From positions 225,517 through 275,873 of the forward strand of contig JAUJNQ010000004.1 in assembly GCA_030448025.1 (NCBI GenBank): a DNA stretch of 50,357 nt, in the 5' to 3' direction. Below the pieces are notes generated by a model, which was not told where the DNA came from, ran no database searches, and saw nothing but the letters and a program-made list of their open reading frames with translations. A program made the position numbers and the translations under genes. Each line of letters begins with the position of its first letter. Position 1 is the stretch's first letter. Origin of the DNA: Acidimicrobiales bacterium (GTDB lineage: Bacteria; Actinomycetota; Acidimicrobiia; Acidimicrobiales; GCA-2861595). This document shows positions 39,454 through 48,123 of this stretch, piece by piece.

Positions 39454-40409
39454 GGAGAACCCTTCAGGGGCTGCCACCACCAGCGGTTCTCCTGGTACCA
39501 GGAGACGGTCTCGGCCAACGCCTCGTCGAGGTCGCGTGCGGGTGACCAACCGAGAGCACGCACCTTGGTGGTGTCCACCGAGTACCGGCGATCGTGACCC
39601 GGACGGTCCTCCACGTAGCGCACCATCGACTCGTCGGTGCCCAGCAGGTCCAGCAGCTTGTCCACGAGGGTGCGGTTGGGCACCTCGTTGCCGGCGCCGA
39701 TGTTGTAGATCTCCCCTACCTGGCCCGACCGCAGCACCAGGTCGAGGGCGGCGCAGTTGTCGTCCACGAAGCACCAGTCCCGGACGTTCATGCCGTCGCC
39801 GTAGAGCGGGACTGGGATGGCGTCCATGAGGTTGGTGACGAACAGGGGGATGACCTTCTCGGGATACTGGTAAGGACCGAAGTTGTTGGACGACCTCGTG
39901 AGGACCACCGGCGTGGCGTAGGTGCTCAGGTAGGAGCGCGCTATGAGGTCGGACCCCGCCTTGGAGGCGCTGTAGGGCGAGCGGGGGTCGAGGGGGTCGT
40001 CCTCGTGCGACGAACCCTCTTCCACCGACCCGTAGACCTCGTCGGTGGAGACGTGCAGGACGCGGTCAAGCTCCAGGCGCCGAGCGGTGTCGCACACGAC
40101 GTTGGTTCCCTGACAGTTCGTGTGCACGAACTGGTCGGGGCTGAGTATGGAGCGATCGACGGCGCTCTCGGCGGCGAAGTGCACCACGGCGTCGTGACCC
40201 CGCATGGCTGCCTCCAGAGACTCCCTGTCGGTGATGTCGCCCTTCACGAACCGATAGGCCGGGTGGTCCTCCACGTCGCGCAGACTTGCCAGGTTTCCGG
40301 CGTAGGTGAGGGAGTCATAGACGGTCACCTCGTCGTCGCCCCTGCCCACAACGCGCCGGACGTAGTTGGAGCCGATGAACCCTGCCCCGCCGGTCACGAA
40401 CAGCTTCAC
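39450..40409 (-). CDS. rmlB: dTDP-glucose 4,6-dehydratase
   Basis: Second step of dTDP-rhamnose synthesis, making the 4-keto-6-deoxy intermediate. 319 residues: LFVTGGAGFIGSNYVRRVV, YDSLTYAGNLASL, FAAESAVDRSI, the catalytic VSTDEVYG (Asp-Glu pair) and SPYSASKAGSD, and RSSNNFGPYQYPEKVIPLFV, a signature of RmlB. It has its own -10 (TAGCCT, 9 nt before GTG) and is divergent from rmlA. First gene of a tightly overlapping leftward operon. Confidence 0.96.
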   Translation of the reverse strand: MKLFVTGGAGFIGSNYVRRVVGRGDDEVTVYDSLTYAGNLASLRDVEDHPAYRFVKGDITDRESLEAAMRGHDAVVHFAAESAVDRSILSPDQFVHTNCQGTNVVCDTARRLELDRVLHVSTDEVYGSVEEGSSHEDDPLDPRSPYSASKAGSDLIARSYLSTYATPVVLTRSSNNFGPYQYPEKVIPLFVTNLMDAIPVPLYGDGMNVRDWCFVDDNCAALDLVLRSGQVGEIYNIGAGNEVPNRTLVDKLLDLLGTDESMVRYVEDRPGHDRRYSVDTTKVRALGWSPARDLDEALAETVSWYQENRWWWQPLKGSP

Positions 40410-40418
40410 GGGAGAGCC

Positions 40419-40424
40419 AGGCTA
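40419..40424 (-). promoter_or_regulatory. -10 hexamer of rmlB (TAGCCT)
   Basis: TAGCCT, 9 nt, then the rmlB GTG at 40409. It heads the leftward nucleotide-sugar operon. Confidence 0.45.
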
Positions 40425-40480
40425 GGGGACGCCGGGTAGAGGGGCGAACCTCGGGCGCTCGCCGACCCTAAGTGCAGCCC

Positions 40481-40486
40481 TAAGGT
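40481..40486 (+). promoter_or_regulatory. -10 hexamer of rmlA (TAAGGT)
   Basis: TAAGGT, 7 nt, then ATG at 40494. A direct repeat CCCTAAG (starting at 40467 and 40479) overlaps it. The geometry favours ATG 40494 over the in-frame GTG at 40485, which lies inside the hexamer. Confidence 0.5.
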
Positions 40487-40493
40487 GCCTTCG

Positions 40494-41237
40494 ATGAAAG
40501 GCGTCATCCTGGCTGGCGGCAGCGGCAGCCGGCTGCATCCGCTGACCCGCATCACCAACAAGCACCTCCTGCCGGTCTACGACCGTCCAATGGTGAGCTA
40601 TGCCATCGAGGCTCTGGTCAAGGCCGGCATCGACGAGCTCATGGTGGTCACGGGCGGCACCCATGCCGGCGAGTTCCTGCGGCTGCTCGGCAACGGCCAT
40701 GAGTACGGCATCGACCGGCTGTTCTACGCCTACCAGGAACGGCCCGGCGGGATCGCCGAGGCGCTGGGGCTGGCACAGCGCTTCGCGGGCGACGACCGGG
40801 TGCTGGTGATGCTGGCCGACAACATCCTGGAACGTTCCATCCATACCTCGGTAGCCAACTTCGTCGACCAGGACAAGGGCGCCCGCGTGCTCCTCTCCCG
40901 CACAGAGGACCCAAGCCACCTGCGCCACCTCGGCGTGCCCGAGCTCGACGCCGCCGGGCGGATCGTGAGCATCGTCGAGAAGCCCGAGGACCCGCCCAGC
41001 ACCTTCGCCGTCACCGGCCTCTACTTCTACGACAGCACCGTGTTCGACGTCATCCCCACCCTGACCCCGTCCGGTCGCGGCGAGTTGGAGATCACCGACG
41101 TCAACAACTGGTTCGTGTCGCAGCAGACGATGGAGTACGACGTCCTGGAGGGCTTCTGGGGCGACGCAGGTGAGTCGATCGACGCCTACTACGAGGTGAA
41201 CGACTTCGTGCGGGCCCAAGGCGTCAACAAGGACTGA
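40494..41237 (+). CDS. rmlA: glucose-1-phosphate thymidylyltransferase
   Basis: First step of dTDP-rhamnose synthesis. 247 residues: KGVILAGGSGSRLHPLTRIT, NKHLLPVYDRPMVSYAIEAL, ILERSIHTSVANF and IVEKPEDPPSTFAVTGLYFY, YEVNDFVRAQG. It is shorter than the 290-residue E. coli enzyme because it lacks the C-terminal helices, as many actinobacterial and archaeal short RmlA forms do. Divergent from rmlB, convergent with the LCP gene. No rmlC is present in the window. Confidence 0.92.
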   Translation: MKGVILAGGSGSRLHPLTRITNKHLLPVYDRPMVSYAIEALVKAGIDELMVVTGGTHAGEFLRLLGNGHEYGIDRLFYAYQERPGGIAEALGLAQRFAGDDRVLVMLADNILERSIHTSVANFVDQDKGARVLLSRTEDPSHLRHLGVPELDAAGRIVSIVEKPEDPPSTFAVTGLYFYDSTVFDVIPTLTPSGRGELEITDVNNWFVSQQTMEYDVLEGFWGDAGESIDAYYEVNDFVRAQGVNKD

Positions 41238-41264
41238 CCCGGCTGCCAACGGCCATGTCTGCGC

Positions 41265-42716
41265 TCAGCAGGGAGGCTCGGTGGCGGCGGCCTTCGACTT
41301 GCCGGGCGTTACGCCCGGTGTGGTGGTCGTCGTGGTCGAGCTGGTGGTGGCGCCGGCCTTGTCCGGCGCCTGGACTCCCGTGAAGGCGGAGCCCGTCACC
41401 AGCACGAGGTCGACGCCCCGAAGCGTGTCGTCCTGCTCCACCTGCGCACCTCCCCCGAGGTAGGCCTTGAGCAGCATGGCCTTGTCCTCCTGGCCCCGCC
41501 CGTAGCGGATCACGGAGTCGGTGTATCCCTCCTTCTCGGCATCGCCCGTCCCGGCCAGGATGAAGCCGGAGGACTGGAGCGCCTGGGCCGCCTGGCCGGC
41601 CTGACCCTCGGCACCCGAGCCGTTCAACACCCTGACCCGTACCCTGCTCGGGGAGATGTCGGGCACGACCTGAGGACTCCCCGGCGCGGGTGGCGGAGGG
41701 TCCTTGCCCAGGAAGTGGTCGATCACCCGGCGGGCGTCGGGCTGCTTGAGACGGAGGACGGCGGCGTCACCCAACCGGGCGTCCATGGTGGGCAGGCTCA
41801 GCATCTCGACCGAGTCGGGCTCCAGCGACTTGAACCTGCGCGACAGGCTGATGATGTCCGCCGTAGAGAACCTCTCGTCCAGTTTGACGTTCTTCACCGA
41901 AGTGTCCACCAGGCTGTCGAGCGTGACCGGGTTGCGGCCGGCCTGGGACGCCTTGCGGATGACCCGGCGGATGAAGTCCTGCTGGCGCGAGATCCGACCG
42001 AGGTCCCCGGTGGGATCCACCCGCCAACGCCCGTTCTCCACGTACTCGTACTCGCGGCTGCGGACGTAGCTGAGGGCCCTGTTCCCGTCGAGCTCGACGC
42101 AGCCAGGCGTCTTGACGCTCAGTCCGGAGACGTTGTCCCGGACGGGCGAGGGAAAGTAGACGGTGACACCGCCAACGGCGTCCACGACCCCGCGGAAGCC
42201 GTTGAAGTCGACCTGGGCGTAGTGGTCGATGTCGATGCCGAGCGACTGCTTGATGGTTGCGATCAGGGCTTCGGGACCCTGCTCGAAGGCGGTGTTGATG
42301 CGTTGGGGCTGGTCGCTGCGGGACCCGGCGATGGGAACGGCGAGGTCCCTTGGGATGGACAGTATGGACGCCTTGCGCTGCCTGGGATCGGCGTGCAGCA
42401 CCAGGATGGTGTCGCTGCGCTGCCCACCGACCTGGTTCGCAGTGCCGAACCGGCGGTCTCCCGGGGCCAGATCGGCGCGGCTGTCCGATCCCACCAGCAG
42501 CACGTTCATGGGCTGCCCGCGGTCGTCCCCACCGCAGTCCCGGAGTACCGAGCAGAGGCCGGGGACCACGCCGATCTTGGCGACCTGCCGCTTCAGGTAC
42601 CAGTAGCCGCCGGCCGTGGCCAGCAGGACGAGGGCGACGAAGACGTTGGCCCCGATGAGCACCCGGCGCGGCCAACGACGGGCGCGCCCGGCGGGCAACA
42701 CCTCTTCGGGAGCCAC
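41265..42716 (-). CDS. LytR-CpsA-Psr (LCP) family wall-polymer ligase
   Basis: LCP enzymes transfer undecaprenyl-linked glycopolymers to peptidoglycan. 483 residues: one N-terminal anchor (VLIGANVFVALVLLATAGGY), LCP domain with NVLLVGSDSRA, RSDTILVLHAD, SILSIPRDLAVPI, QVDFNGFRGVVDAVGGV and RALSYVRSRE, then a LytR C-terminal domain (RVRVLNGSGAEGQAGQAAQA) and a Thr-rich tail. GTG at 42716 is chosen because TACCCT lies 8 nt before it; the frame is open to 42818. Rv3267 has the same position. The natural ligase for the polymer built here. Confidence 0.93.
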   Translation of the reverse strand: MAPEEVLPAGRARRWPRRVLIGANVFVALVLLATAGGYWYLKRQVAKIGVVPGLCSVLRDCGGDDRGQPMNVLLVGSDSRADLAPGDRRFGTANQVGGQRSDTILVLHADPRQRKASILSIPRDLAVPIAGSRSDQPQRINTAFEQGPEALIATIKQSLGIDIDHYAQVDFNGFRGVVDAVGGVTVYFPSPVRDNVSGLSVKTPGCVELDGNRALSYVRSREYEYVENGRWRVDPTGDLGRISRQQDFIRRVIRKASQAGRNPVTLDSLVDTSVKNVKLDERFSTADIISLSRRFKSLEPDSVEMLSLPTMDARLGDAAVLRLKQPDARRVIDHFLGKDPPPPAPGSPQVVPDISPSRVRVRVLNGSGAEGQAGQAAQALQSSGFILAGTGDAEKEGYTDSVIRYGRGQEDKAMLLKAYLGGGAQVEQDDTLRGVDLVLVTGSAFTGVQAPDKAGATTSSTTTTTTPGVTPGKSKAAATEPPC

Positions 42717-42724
42717 GGGGGATG

Positions 42725-42730
42725 AGGGTA
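42725..42730 (-). promoter_or_regulatory. -10 hexamer of the LCP gene (TACCCT)
   Basis: TACCCT, 8 nt, then GTG at 42716; the same hexamer precedes lpdA. Confidence 0.45.
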
Positions 42731-42747
42731 GCAATGGGTTCGTCAAA

Positions 42748-42770
42748 CGGTGGTGACCGGTGGTGACCGG
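42748..42770. promoter_or_regulatory. direct/inverted repeat between LCP and aminotransferase genes
   Basis: TGGTGACCGG occurs twice in tandem (42751-42760, 42761-42770). The second copy completes the inverted pair CCGGT-GGTG-ACCGG (42757-42770). It sits between the two divergent -10 hexamers, about 20 bp from each, a position suited to a shared regulator. Confidence 0.4.
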
Positions 42771-42792
42771 CGTTGCTTTGATCGCTCTCCCG

Positions 42793-42798
42793 TAGGCT
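42793..42798 (+). promoter_or_regulatory. -10 hexamer of the class IV aminotransferase gene (TAGGCT)
   Basis: TAGGCT, 7 nt, then GTG at 42806, leaderless geometry. Confidence 0.45.
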
Positions 42799-42805
42799 CG
42801 GCGTC

Positions 42806-43639
42806 GTGGAAGGGACACGAACCATGTGGCTCGACGGTCGCCTGGTTGACGCTGCCGACGCTCGGGTCTCGGTCCTCGATCATGGCCTCACCGTGGGCGA
42901 TGGCGTCTTCGAGACCATGCGAGCATACGACGGACGGGCCTTTGCCGTGGGCCGCCACCTCGAACGGCTGGCGGCGTCCGCCGCCGGTCTACGCCTGCGC
43001 CTGCCTCCTGCCGGAGTGGTCCGAGGGGCCATCGACTCCGTGCTGGCCTCCAACGGCATCGTCGACGGAGTCGTCCGCGTCACGGTGACGGGCGGCACCG
43101 GCCCCATGGGCTCGGCCCGCGGCAACGCCGAGCCGACGGTGATCGTGGTCGGCGCCGACCTCGTGGCCTGGCCTCCCACCGCCGACGTCGCGGTGGTCCC
43201 CTGGCCCCGGAACGAGCGGGGGGCGCTCTCCGGTCTGAAGAGCATCTCCTACGGGGAGAACGTGGTGGCGCTGGCATGGGCCCGGGACCGGGGCGCCGAC
43301 GAGGCGCTCTTCGCCAACCTGGCCGGCGACCTGTGCGAAGGGACGTCCACCAACGTCTTCGTCGCCCTCGGAGGGCGGCTGTACACGCCTCCCCTCTCCG
43401 CCGGCTGTCTGGCCGGCGTCACCCGCCAGTTGGTCACCGAGGCCTGCGAGGTGGTGGAACGGGACCTGTCGCTGGCCGAGCTGGCCGGTGCCGAAGAGGC
43501 CTTCCTGACCTCCAGCACCCGGGAGGTCCAGCCCATCCGGGCCGTCGACGCCTCGCCTCTGCCCGCAGTGCCCGGTTCCCTGACCCGGGCTGCGGCCGAG
43601 GCACTCGCCGCCTTGATCGTCGCCGACATCGATCCCTGA
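42806..43639 (+). CDS. PLP-dependent class IV aminotransferase (aminodeoxychorismate lyase-like)
   Basis: 277 residues of fold-type IV: MWLDGRLVDAADARVSVLDH, GLTVGDGVFETMRAY, the PLP lysine in SGLKSISYGENVVAL, EALFANLAGDLCEGTSTNVF and TREVQPIRAVD. The family contains 4-amino-4-deoxychorismate lyase (PabC), branched-chain and D-amino-acid aminotransferases; the N-terminal pattern and short length favour PabC-like, but the product cannot be fixed from sequence. GTG at 42806 follows TAGGCT by 7 nt; ATG at 42824 is an alternative. Convergent with birA. Confidence 0.85.
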   Translation: MEGTRTMWLDGRLVDAADARVSVLDHGLTVGDGVFETMRAYDGRAFAVGRHLERLAASAAGLRLRLPPAGVVRGAIDSVLASNGIVDGVVRVTVTGGTGPMGSARGNAEPTVIVVGADLVAWPPTADVAVVPWPRNERGALSGLKSISYGENVVALAWARDRGADEALFANLAGDLCEGTSTNVFVALGGRLYTPPLSAGCLAGVTRQLVTEACEVVERDLSLAELAGAEEAFLTSSTREVQPIRAVDASPLPAVPGSLTRAAAEALAALIVADIDP

Positions 43640-43719
43640 GGCGCCCACCCTCGATCTCGGACAGCGTTCGTGCACTTGCGCCGCGTCCCGCCCTGGTCGG
43701 CCATTCAAGACTCCTGGGG

Positions 43720-44442
43720 TCAAACGCCAGGGGAGGCGGGCGCACCCGTGGACAGATGCACCACGTCGGCGGCTGACACGGTGCGCAGGGCGCCTCCGGT
43801 TCGCACGGTGAGGTAGCCCTCGTCCGTGACACCTTCGGCGGTGGCGTAAAACGTCTCCGTGGTCGTCTCCACCCGCACCCGACGACCCACGGTGGCGCAC
43901 CGGCGCCGGTACTCGGAGAGAAGCTGGTCCCAGTCGCCAAGAAGGAGCCCGAGCCGGTGCAACACGCTGACCAGCAGGGCGTCGCGATCGACTTCCCGGC
44001 CGGCGGCCCTGTCCAATGAGACCGATCCGGCGGGGAGACCGGGGGAAGGGAGGAGGTTCAGCCCGAGGCCCACGACCACCGCGGGCAGCTCGGCTTCGGC
44101 CAGCACGCCGGCCAGCTTGCGCTCCCCCGCCGGCGGGTCGTCGATGATGAGGTCGTTGGGCCACTTCAGCGCCGGCCGCACCCCGGACTGGGCCTCGCAG
44201 GCATCGCCCGCGGCTAGGGCCATGGCAGCCACCACCAGGTGGAGGCGAGCAAGGGGAAGGATCGGGCGAAGGAGGACCGACATGAGAAGCGACGATCCGG
44301 CCGGTGCCGTCCAGGTCCGTCCCAGGCGCCCCCTCCCCGCCGTCTGGTGGTCGGCCACCACCACCAGGCCCTCGGGTGCGCCGGCACGGGCCTCGTCGAG
44401 CACGCACCGGTTGGTGGAGTCGATCTCGGCGAACCGGCGCAC
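43720..44442 (-). CDS. birA: biotin--[acyl-CoA carboxylase] ligase
   Basis: Attaches biotin to the BCCP lysine through biotinoyl-AMP. 240 residues: EIDSTNRCVLDEARA, the ATP/biotin loop HQTAGRGRLGRTWTAPAGSS, LKWPNDLIIDD, KLAGVLAEAE and VVGLGLNL, plus a C-terminal SH3-like domain (GVTDEGYLTVRT). There is no N-terminal helix-turn-helix, so this is the monofunctional form without repressor activity. Divergent from accA, whose product carries its target lysine; starts are only 31 bp apart. Confidence 0.93.
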   Translation of the reverse strand: MRRFAEIDSTNRCVLDEARAGAPEGLVVVADHQTAGRGRLGRTWTAPAGSSLLMSVLLRPILPLARLHLVVAAMALAAGDACEAQSGVRPALKWPNDLIIDDPPAGERKLAGVLAEAELPAVVVGLGLNLLPSPGLPAGSVSLDRAAGREVDRDALLVSVLHRLGLLLGDWDQLLSEYRRRCATVGRRVRVETTTETFYATAEGVTDEGYLTVRTGGALRTVSAADVVHLSTGAPASPGV

Positions 44443-44473
44443 GTTCCACTCGATGGGCTAACCATAAGGGACC

Positions 44474-46258
44474 GTGTTCAACAAGGTCCTGGTGGCCAAT
44501 CGGGGCGAGATCGCCGTGCGGGTCATCCGAACCTGCCGTGAGCTCGGCATCGCCACCGTGGCGGTGTACTCGGACCACGATCGGGCCGCCTACCACGTCC
44601 GCCTGGCCGACGAGGCCTACGCCCTGGTCGGGGAGACGGCGGCCGACACGTACCTGAGCATCGAGGCGCTGTGCGCGCTGGTCCGGAGGAGCGGCGCCGA
44701 TGGCGTGCATCCCGGTTACGGGTTCCTCTCCGAGAGCGCAGCCTTCGCCCGCGCCGTTGCGGAGACGGGCGCCACCTTCATCGGCCCCACCCCGGCGGCC
44801 ATGGAGGTGATGTCGGACAAGACCAGGTCGCGCCGCACGGCCGAGGGGGTGGGCGTCCCCGGCGTGCCCGGGCGCTCGGAGGCACTGACGTCGCCCGAGG
44901 AGGTTGTCGCCTTCGGCGAGGCGAACGGGTGGCCGGTGGCCATCAAGGCCGCCCACGGGGGTGGTGGCCGGGGCATGCGCATCGTGAACGAGCCGGCCGG
45001 GGCCGCCCCAGCCCTCGAGTCGGCTCAGAGCGAGGCCGGGGCCGCCTTCGGGAGATCCGAGTGCTACGTCGAGCGCTACCTGAACCGGCCGCGCCACGTG
45101 GAGATGCAGATCCTCGCCGACGCTCGGGGAAACACCGTGTGGCTGGGAGAGCGGGACTGCTCGTGCCAGCGCCGCCACCAGAAGCTCCTGGAGGAGAGCC
45201 CGGCTCCGAGGTTCTCCGACGATGCCCGGCGGGCCATGGGCGAGGCCGCGGTCAAGGTGGCCGAGGCGTGCGGCTACGTCAATGCCGGCACCGTTGAGTT
45301 CCTCTGGGACCACGAGCGGTTCTGGTTCCTCGAGATGAACACCCGCCTCCAGGTGGAGCACCCCGTAACCGAGGTGGTCACCGGCCTCGACCTGGTCGAG
45401 CTCCAGCTCCGCATCGCGAGCGGTGAACCCCTGCCCCTGACCCAGGCGGAGGTCGACCAGCGTGGGCATGCCATCGAGTGCAGGGTGAACGCCGAGGACT
45501 CCAGCGACGGACGTTTCCTGCCCACACCCGGAGCCATCAGCCGGCTCCGCCTTCCCGGCGGCATCGGTGTTCGCACCGACGCCGGCTTCGAGCCCGGCGA
45601 CGAGGTCAGCCCTGCCTACGACAACCTGGTGGCCAAGGTGGTCGTCTGGGGCAAGGACCGCGACACGGCCCGCAGGCGGATGATTCGGGCGCTCGAGGAG
45701 TGTGAGGTCGAGGGTGTCCCCACCACCATCCCCGCCCACCTGGCGATCCTCCGCCATCCCGACTTCGTGGCGGGCGACCACTTCACGACGTGGGTCGAGG
45801 AGTGCCTCGACCTGTCCCACGTCCCCGCCGGGTTCGAGCGTTCGGCGCAGGGGACCCCGGTGAGCGGCGACCAGGCTGTCGCAGAGACCAGGGTGCGCCG
45901 GGACGTCGAGGTCGAGGTCGACGGCCGGCGGTACCAGGTGCGGCTTTGGGTGCCCGAGCCGTCCTCGGCCGCCGCCGGGGCGACCGGGGCGGCATCGCCC
46001 CGCCGCCGAGCCCGGAGGAGGGGCGGCGGCGGGGAGGGCACCGGGGCCGGGACCGTGGTCGCCCCGATGCAGGGAACCGTGGTCAAGGTGCTGGTGGCCG
46101 AGGGCGACGCCGTCGAGCTGGGTCAGCCCGTGTGTGTGCTCGAGGCCATGAAGATGGAGAGCAACGTCAACGCCGAGGTGGCGGGCACCGTCACCCAGCT
46201 GCGAGTGAGCCCTGGCGAGACCCTCAGCGCCGGCGACGTCGTGGCCGTGATCGAATAG
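44474..46258 (+). CDS. accA: acetyl/propionyl-CoA carboxylase alpha chain (biotin carboxylase plus BCCP)
   Basis: 594 residues. The biotin carboxylase part starts NKVLVANRGEIAVRVIRTC and has HPGYGFLSESAAFARA, KAAHGGGGRGMRIV (ATP-grasp), RDCSCQRRHQKLLEESPAP, FWFLEMNTRLQVEHPVTE and VNAEDSSDGRFLPTPG. A basic Arg/Gly linker follows near 515-525, then BCCP with biotinyl lysine in VLEAMKMESNVNAEV. It is the AccA-type subunit for acetyl-, propionyl- or long-chain acyl-CoA carboxylation; beta subunits (AccD) are not in the window. The GTG start has an AAGGGA ribosome site. Seven bp separate it from the M20 gene. Confidence 0.95.
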   Translation: MFNKVLVANRGEIAVRVIRTCRELGIATVAVYSDHDRAAYHVRLADEAYALVGETAADTYLSIEALCALVRRSGADGVHPGYGFLSESAAFARAVAETGATFIGPTPAAMEVMSDKTRSRRTAEGVGVPGVPGRSEALTSPEEVVAFGEANGWPVAIKAAHGGGGRGMRIVNEPAGAAPALESAQSEAGAAFGRSECYVERYLNRPRHVEMQILADARGNTVWLGERDCSCQRRHQKLLEESPAPRFSDDARRAMGEAAVKVAEACGYVNAGTVEFLWDHERFWFLEMNTRLQVEHPVTEVVTGLDLVELQLRIASGEPLPLTQAEVDQRGHAIECRVNAEDSSDGRFLPTPGAISRLRLPGGIGVRTDAGFEPGDEVSPAYDNLVAKVVVWGKDRDTARRRMIRALEECEVEGVPTTIPAHLAILRHPDFVAGDHFTTWVEECLDLSHVPAGFERSAQGTPVSGDQAVAETRVRRDVEVEVDGRRYQVRLWVPEPSSAAAGATGAASPRRRARRRGGGGEGTGAGTVVAPMQGTVVKVLVAEGDAVELGQPVCVLEAMKMESNVNAEVAGTVTQLRVSPGETLSAGDVVAVIE

Positions 46259-46265
46259 GCGTCGA

Positions 46266-47435
46266 ATGGGGATCACGACCGCCAAGGCAGCCGCCCGGAT
46301 GGTCGTCTCGGACGCCGCCGATGACCTGGTCGAGCTGAGCCACCGCATCCACGCCAACCCGGAGACCATGTTCGAAGAGGAGCGGTCGTCGCGCTGGGTC
46401 GCGGAGGCCCTGGGCGACGGCGGGTTCAGCGTGGATCACGGCGTCTGCGACCTCCCGACGGCCTTCGTGGCCTCGGCGGGCAAGGGGCCCCTCACCTTGG
46501 CCATCTGTGCCGAATACGACGCACTGCCGGGCGTGGGCCACGCGTGCGGTCACAACATCATCGCTGCTGCCGCCGTCGGTGCCGGGCTGGCTCTGGCACC
46601 GCTGGCCGACGACCTCGGGATCACCGTGAAGGTGATGGGCACTCCGGCGGAGGAAGGTGGCGGGGGCAAGATCCTCATGCTCGAGCGCGGAGCGTTCGCC
46701 GGCGTGAACGCCGCCATGATGGTCCACCCCGCTCCCGTGGAGTCGCCCCACATGCCCTGCCTGGCCGTGTCCCACGTCGACGTCCACTACACGGGCAAGG
46801 AGGCCCACGCCTCCGCCTTCCCCGAGGAGGGCCGCAACGCCGCCGACGCCCTCACTGTGGCCCAGGTCGGTATCGGCCTGCTGCGCCAGCACATCGGTCC
46901 CTCGGCCCGGCTTCACGGGATCGTGACCCACGGAGGCGACGTGCCCAACGTGGTGCCCTCCCACACGGTGGGCAAGTGGTTCATCCGGGAGCGGACCCTC
47001 GAGCACCTCGCCGAGCTCGAGGCCCGCGTGCAGCGCTGCTTCGAGGCCGGCGCCCTGGCCACCGGGTGCCAGGTGAGCGTCGAACAACGGTCTCCGAGGT
47101 ACTCCGAGTTCCACCACGACGACGAGCTGATGGCGATCTACCAGCGCAACGCCGAAGCCGCCGGCCGCCAGTTCCCGGACCTGGGCGAGCTGATCGGGCG
47201 CATGACGGCGTCCACCGACATGGCCAACGTCTCCCTGGCCATGCCCGCCATCCACCCGCTGCTCGGGCTCGCCAGCCTGCCCGTGGTGAATCATCAGCCC
47301 GAGTTCGCGGCGTTCTGCGCCACCCCGGTGGCCGACCGGGCCGTGGTCGACGGAGCGCTCTCCATGGCTTGGACCGCGATCGACGCCGCCACCAGCGACG
47401 GCGCTCGAACCCGGCTGATCACCAAGAGCGCCTGA
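46266..47435 (+). CDS. M20-family amidohydrolase
   Basis: 389 residues of the M20D/AbgB-like group: ELSHRIHANPETMFEEERSS, ICAEYDALPGVGHACGHNII (metal ligands around HACGHN), MGTPAEEGGGGKILML (catalytic Glu-Glu), VHYTGKEAHASAFPEEGRNA in the dimerisation domain, and GRMTASTDMANVSLAMP. Close relatives hydrolyse aminobenzoyl-glutamate, acyl-amino acids or peptides. It is cotranscribed with accA by spacing, but no functional link is evident. Substrate unknown. Confidence 0.87.
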   Translation: MGITTAKAAARMVVSDAADDLVELSHRIHANPETMFEEERSSRWVAEALGDGGFSVDHGVCDLPTAFVASAGKGPLTLAICAEYDALPGVGHACGHNIIAAAAVGAGLALAPLADDLGITVKVMGTPAEEGGGGKILMLERGAFAGVNAAMMVHPAPVESPHMPCLAVSHVDVHYTGKEAHASAFPEEGRNAADALTVAQVGIGLLRQHIGPSARLHGIVTHGGDVPNVVPSHTVGKWFIRERTLEHLAELEARVQRCFEAGALATGCQVSVEQRSPRYSEFHHDDELMAIYQRNAEAAGRQFPDLGELIGRMTASTDMANVSLAMPAIHPLLGLASLPVVNHQPEFAAFCATPVADRAVVDGALSMAWTAIDAATSDGARTRLITKSA

Positions 47436-47466
47436 GTACCCCCTGAGTGCAGCCCCGGGGTCGGGG

Positions 47467-47498
47467 TACGATCGCGCCCGCCGGTCGAGCCGGGCGCG
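47467..47498 (+). promoter_or_regulatory. -10 and hairpin upstream of the Cys-rich gene
   Basis: TACGAT at 47467-47472 is followed by a perfect 8-bp hairpin CGCGCCCG/CGGGCGCG (47473-47498). The hairpin could be the accA-M20 terminator or lie in the leader of the next gene; a G-rich ribosome site (AGGGGGGT) precedes its ATG at 47529. Confidence 0.4.
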
Positions 47499-47528
47499 AG
47501 CAGGGGGGGTGGCGTCGTCGACGCGTTC

Positions 47529-48107
47529 ATGACAGGGGCCACCTGCGTCATGTGCAGGAGAGGAGTCCATTACCGGGAGGGACGCGTCGCTTGTGACGGC
47601 TGCGACCTCCCCACCGACTCGTGCCTGTGCGATCCCGAGAAGGGCATAGGCCCGCCCAAGGGCAGGGGCGGCGAGCCGGGAGGCTCGGCCTTGCGGGCGC
47701 TGCCGCCCTCGTCCGTCGGACCGCCCCCCCCACGGCCGCCGAGAGGCTCAGCGCCGCGTCCCCGGGTCGACTACCGACCACCCAGCGGGACCGGGGTCGA
47801 GCCCGACCCCTGGGCCCCGGTCGAGCCGGAGACAGCCGTGCAAATCGCCAGGGAGGTCAGCGAGCTGGAACAGCGCGCTGCCGAGTGGGAGCGCGGGAGG
47901 CACGCCACTGACGGAGGCAGGTCCGGGCGGCGGAAGGTGAGGCGCCGGAAAACCGACGCCGCCCCGGCGGCTGCACCGTCGAGTGGCGACCAGGGCGAGG
48001 GCGAGGGCGCGTCGCCGGCAGGGGCGGGCGGCGAGCCGGGACCCACGAGCGGCGCCCAGACTCCGGAGCGGCGACTGGTCAGGCGGAGGAGACGCCGGGA
48101 GCCGTAA
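47529..48107 (+). CDS. Cys-rich zinc-motif protein with a low-complexity tail
   Basis: 192 residues. The N-terminal 36 residues carry paired cysteines (TCVMCRRGVHYREGRVACDG, then CDLPTDSCLCDP) likely to bind one or two zinc ions. A Pro/Gly-rich linker, a short acidic helix (VQIAREVSELEQRAAEWERG) and a basic Arg-rich end follow. No family is recognised; it could bind nucleic acid through the basic tail. Convergent with the J-domain gene across a long inverted repeat. Confidence 0.65.
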   Translation: MTGATCVMCRRGVHYREGRVACDGCDLPTDSCLCDPEKGIGPPKGRGGEPGGSALRALPPSSVGPPPPRPPRGSAPRPRVDYRPPSGTGVEPDPWAPVEPETAVQIAREVSELEQRAAEWERGRHATDGGRSGRRKVRRRKTDAAPAAAPSSGDQGEGEGASPAGAGGEPGPTSGAQTPERRLVRRRRRREP

Positions 48108-48123
48108 CCTCCGGCGGTCGCTC

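Noticed and set aside
42989-46369. 1126-codon open frame antisense to accA and running along birA
   Set aside because: The largest shadow frame in the window; low-complexity and incompatible with accA, birA and the aminotransferase, all of which have intact catalytic motifs.
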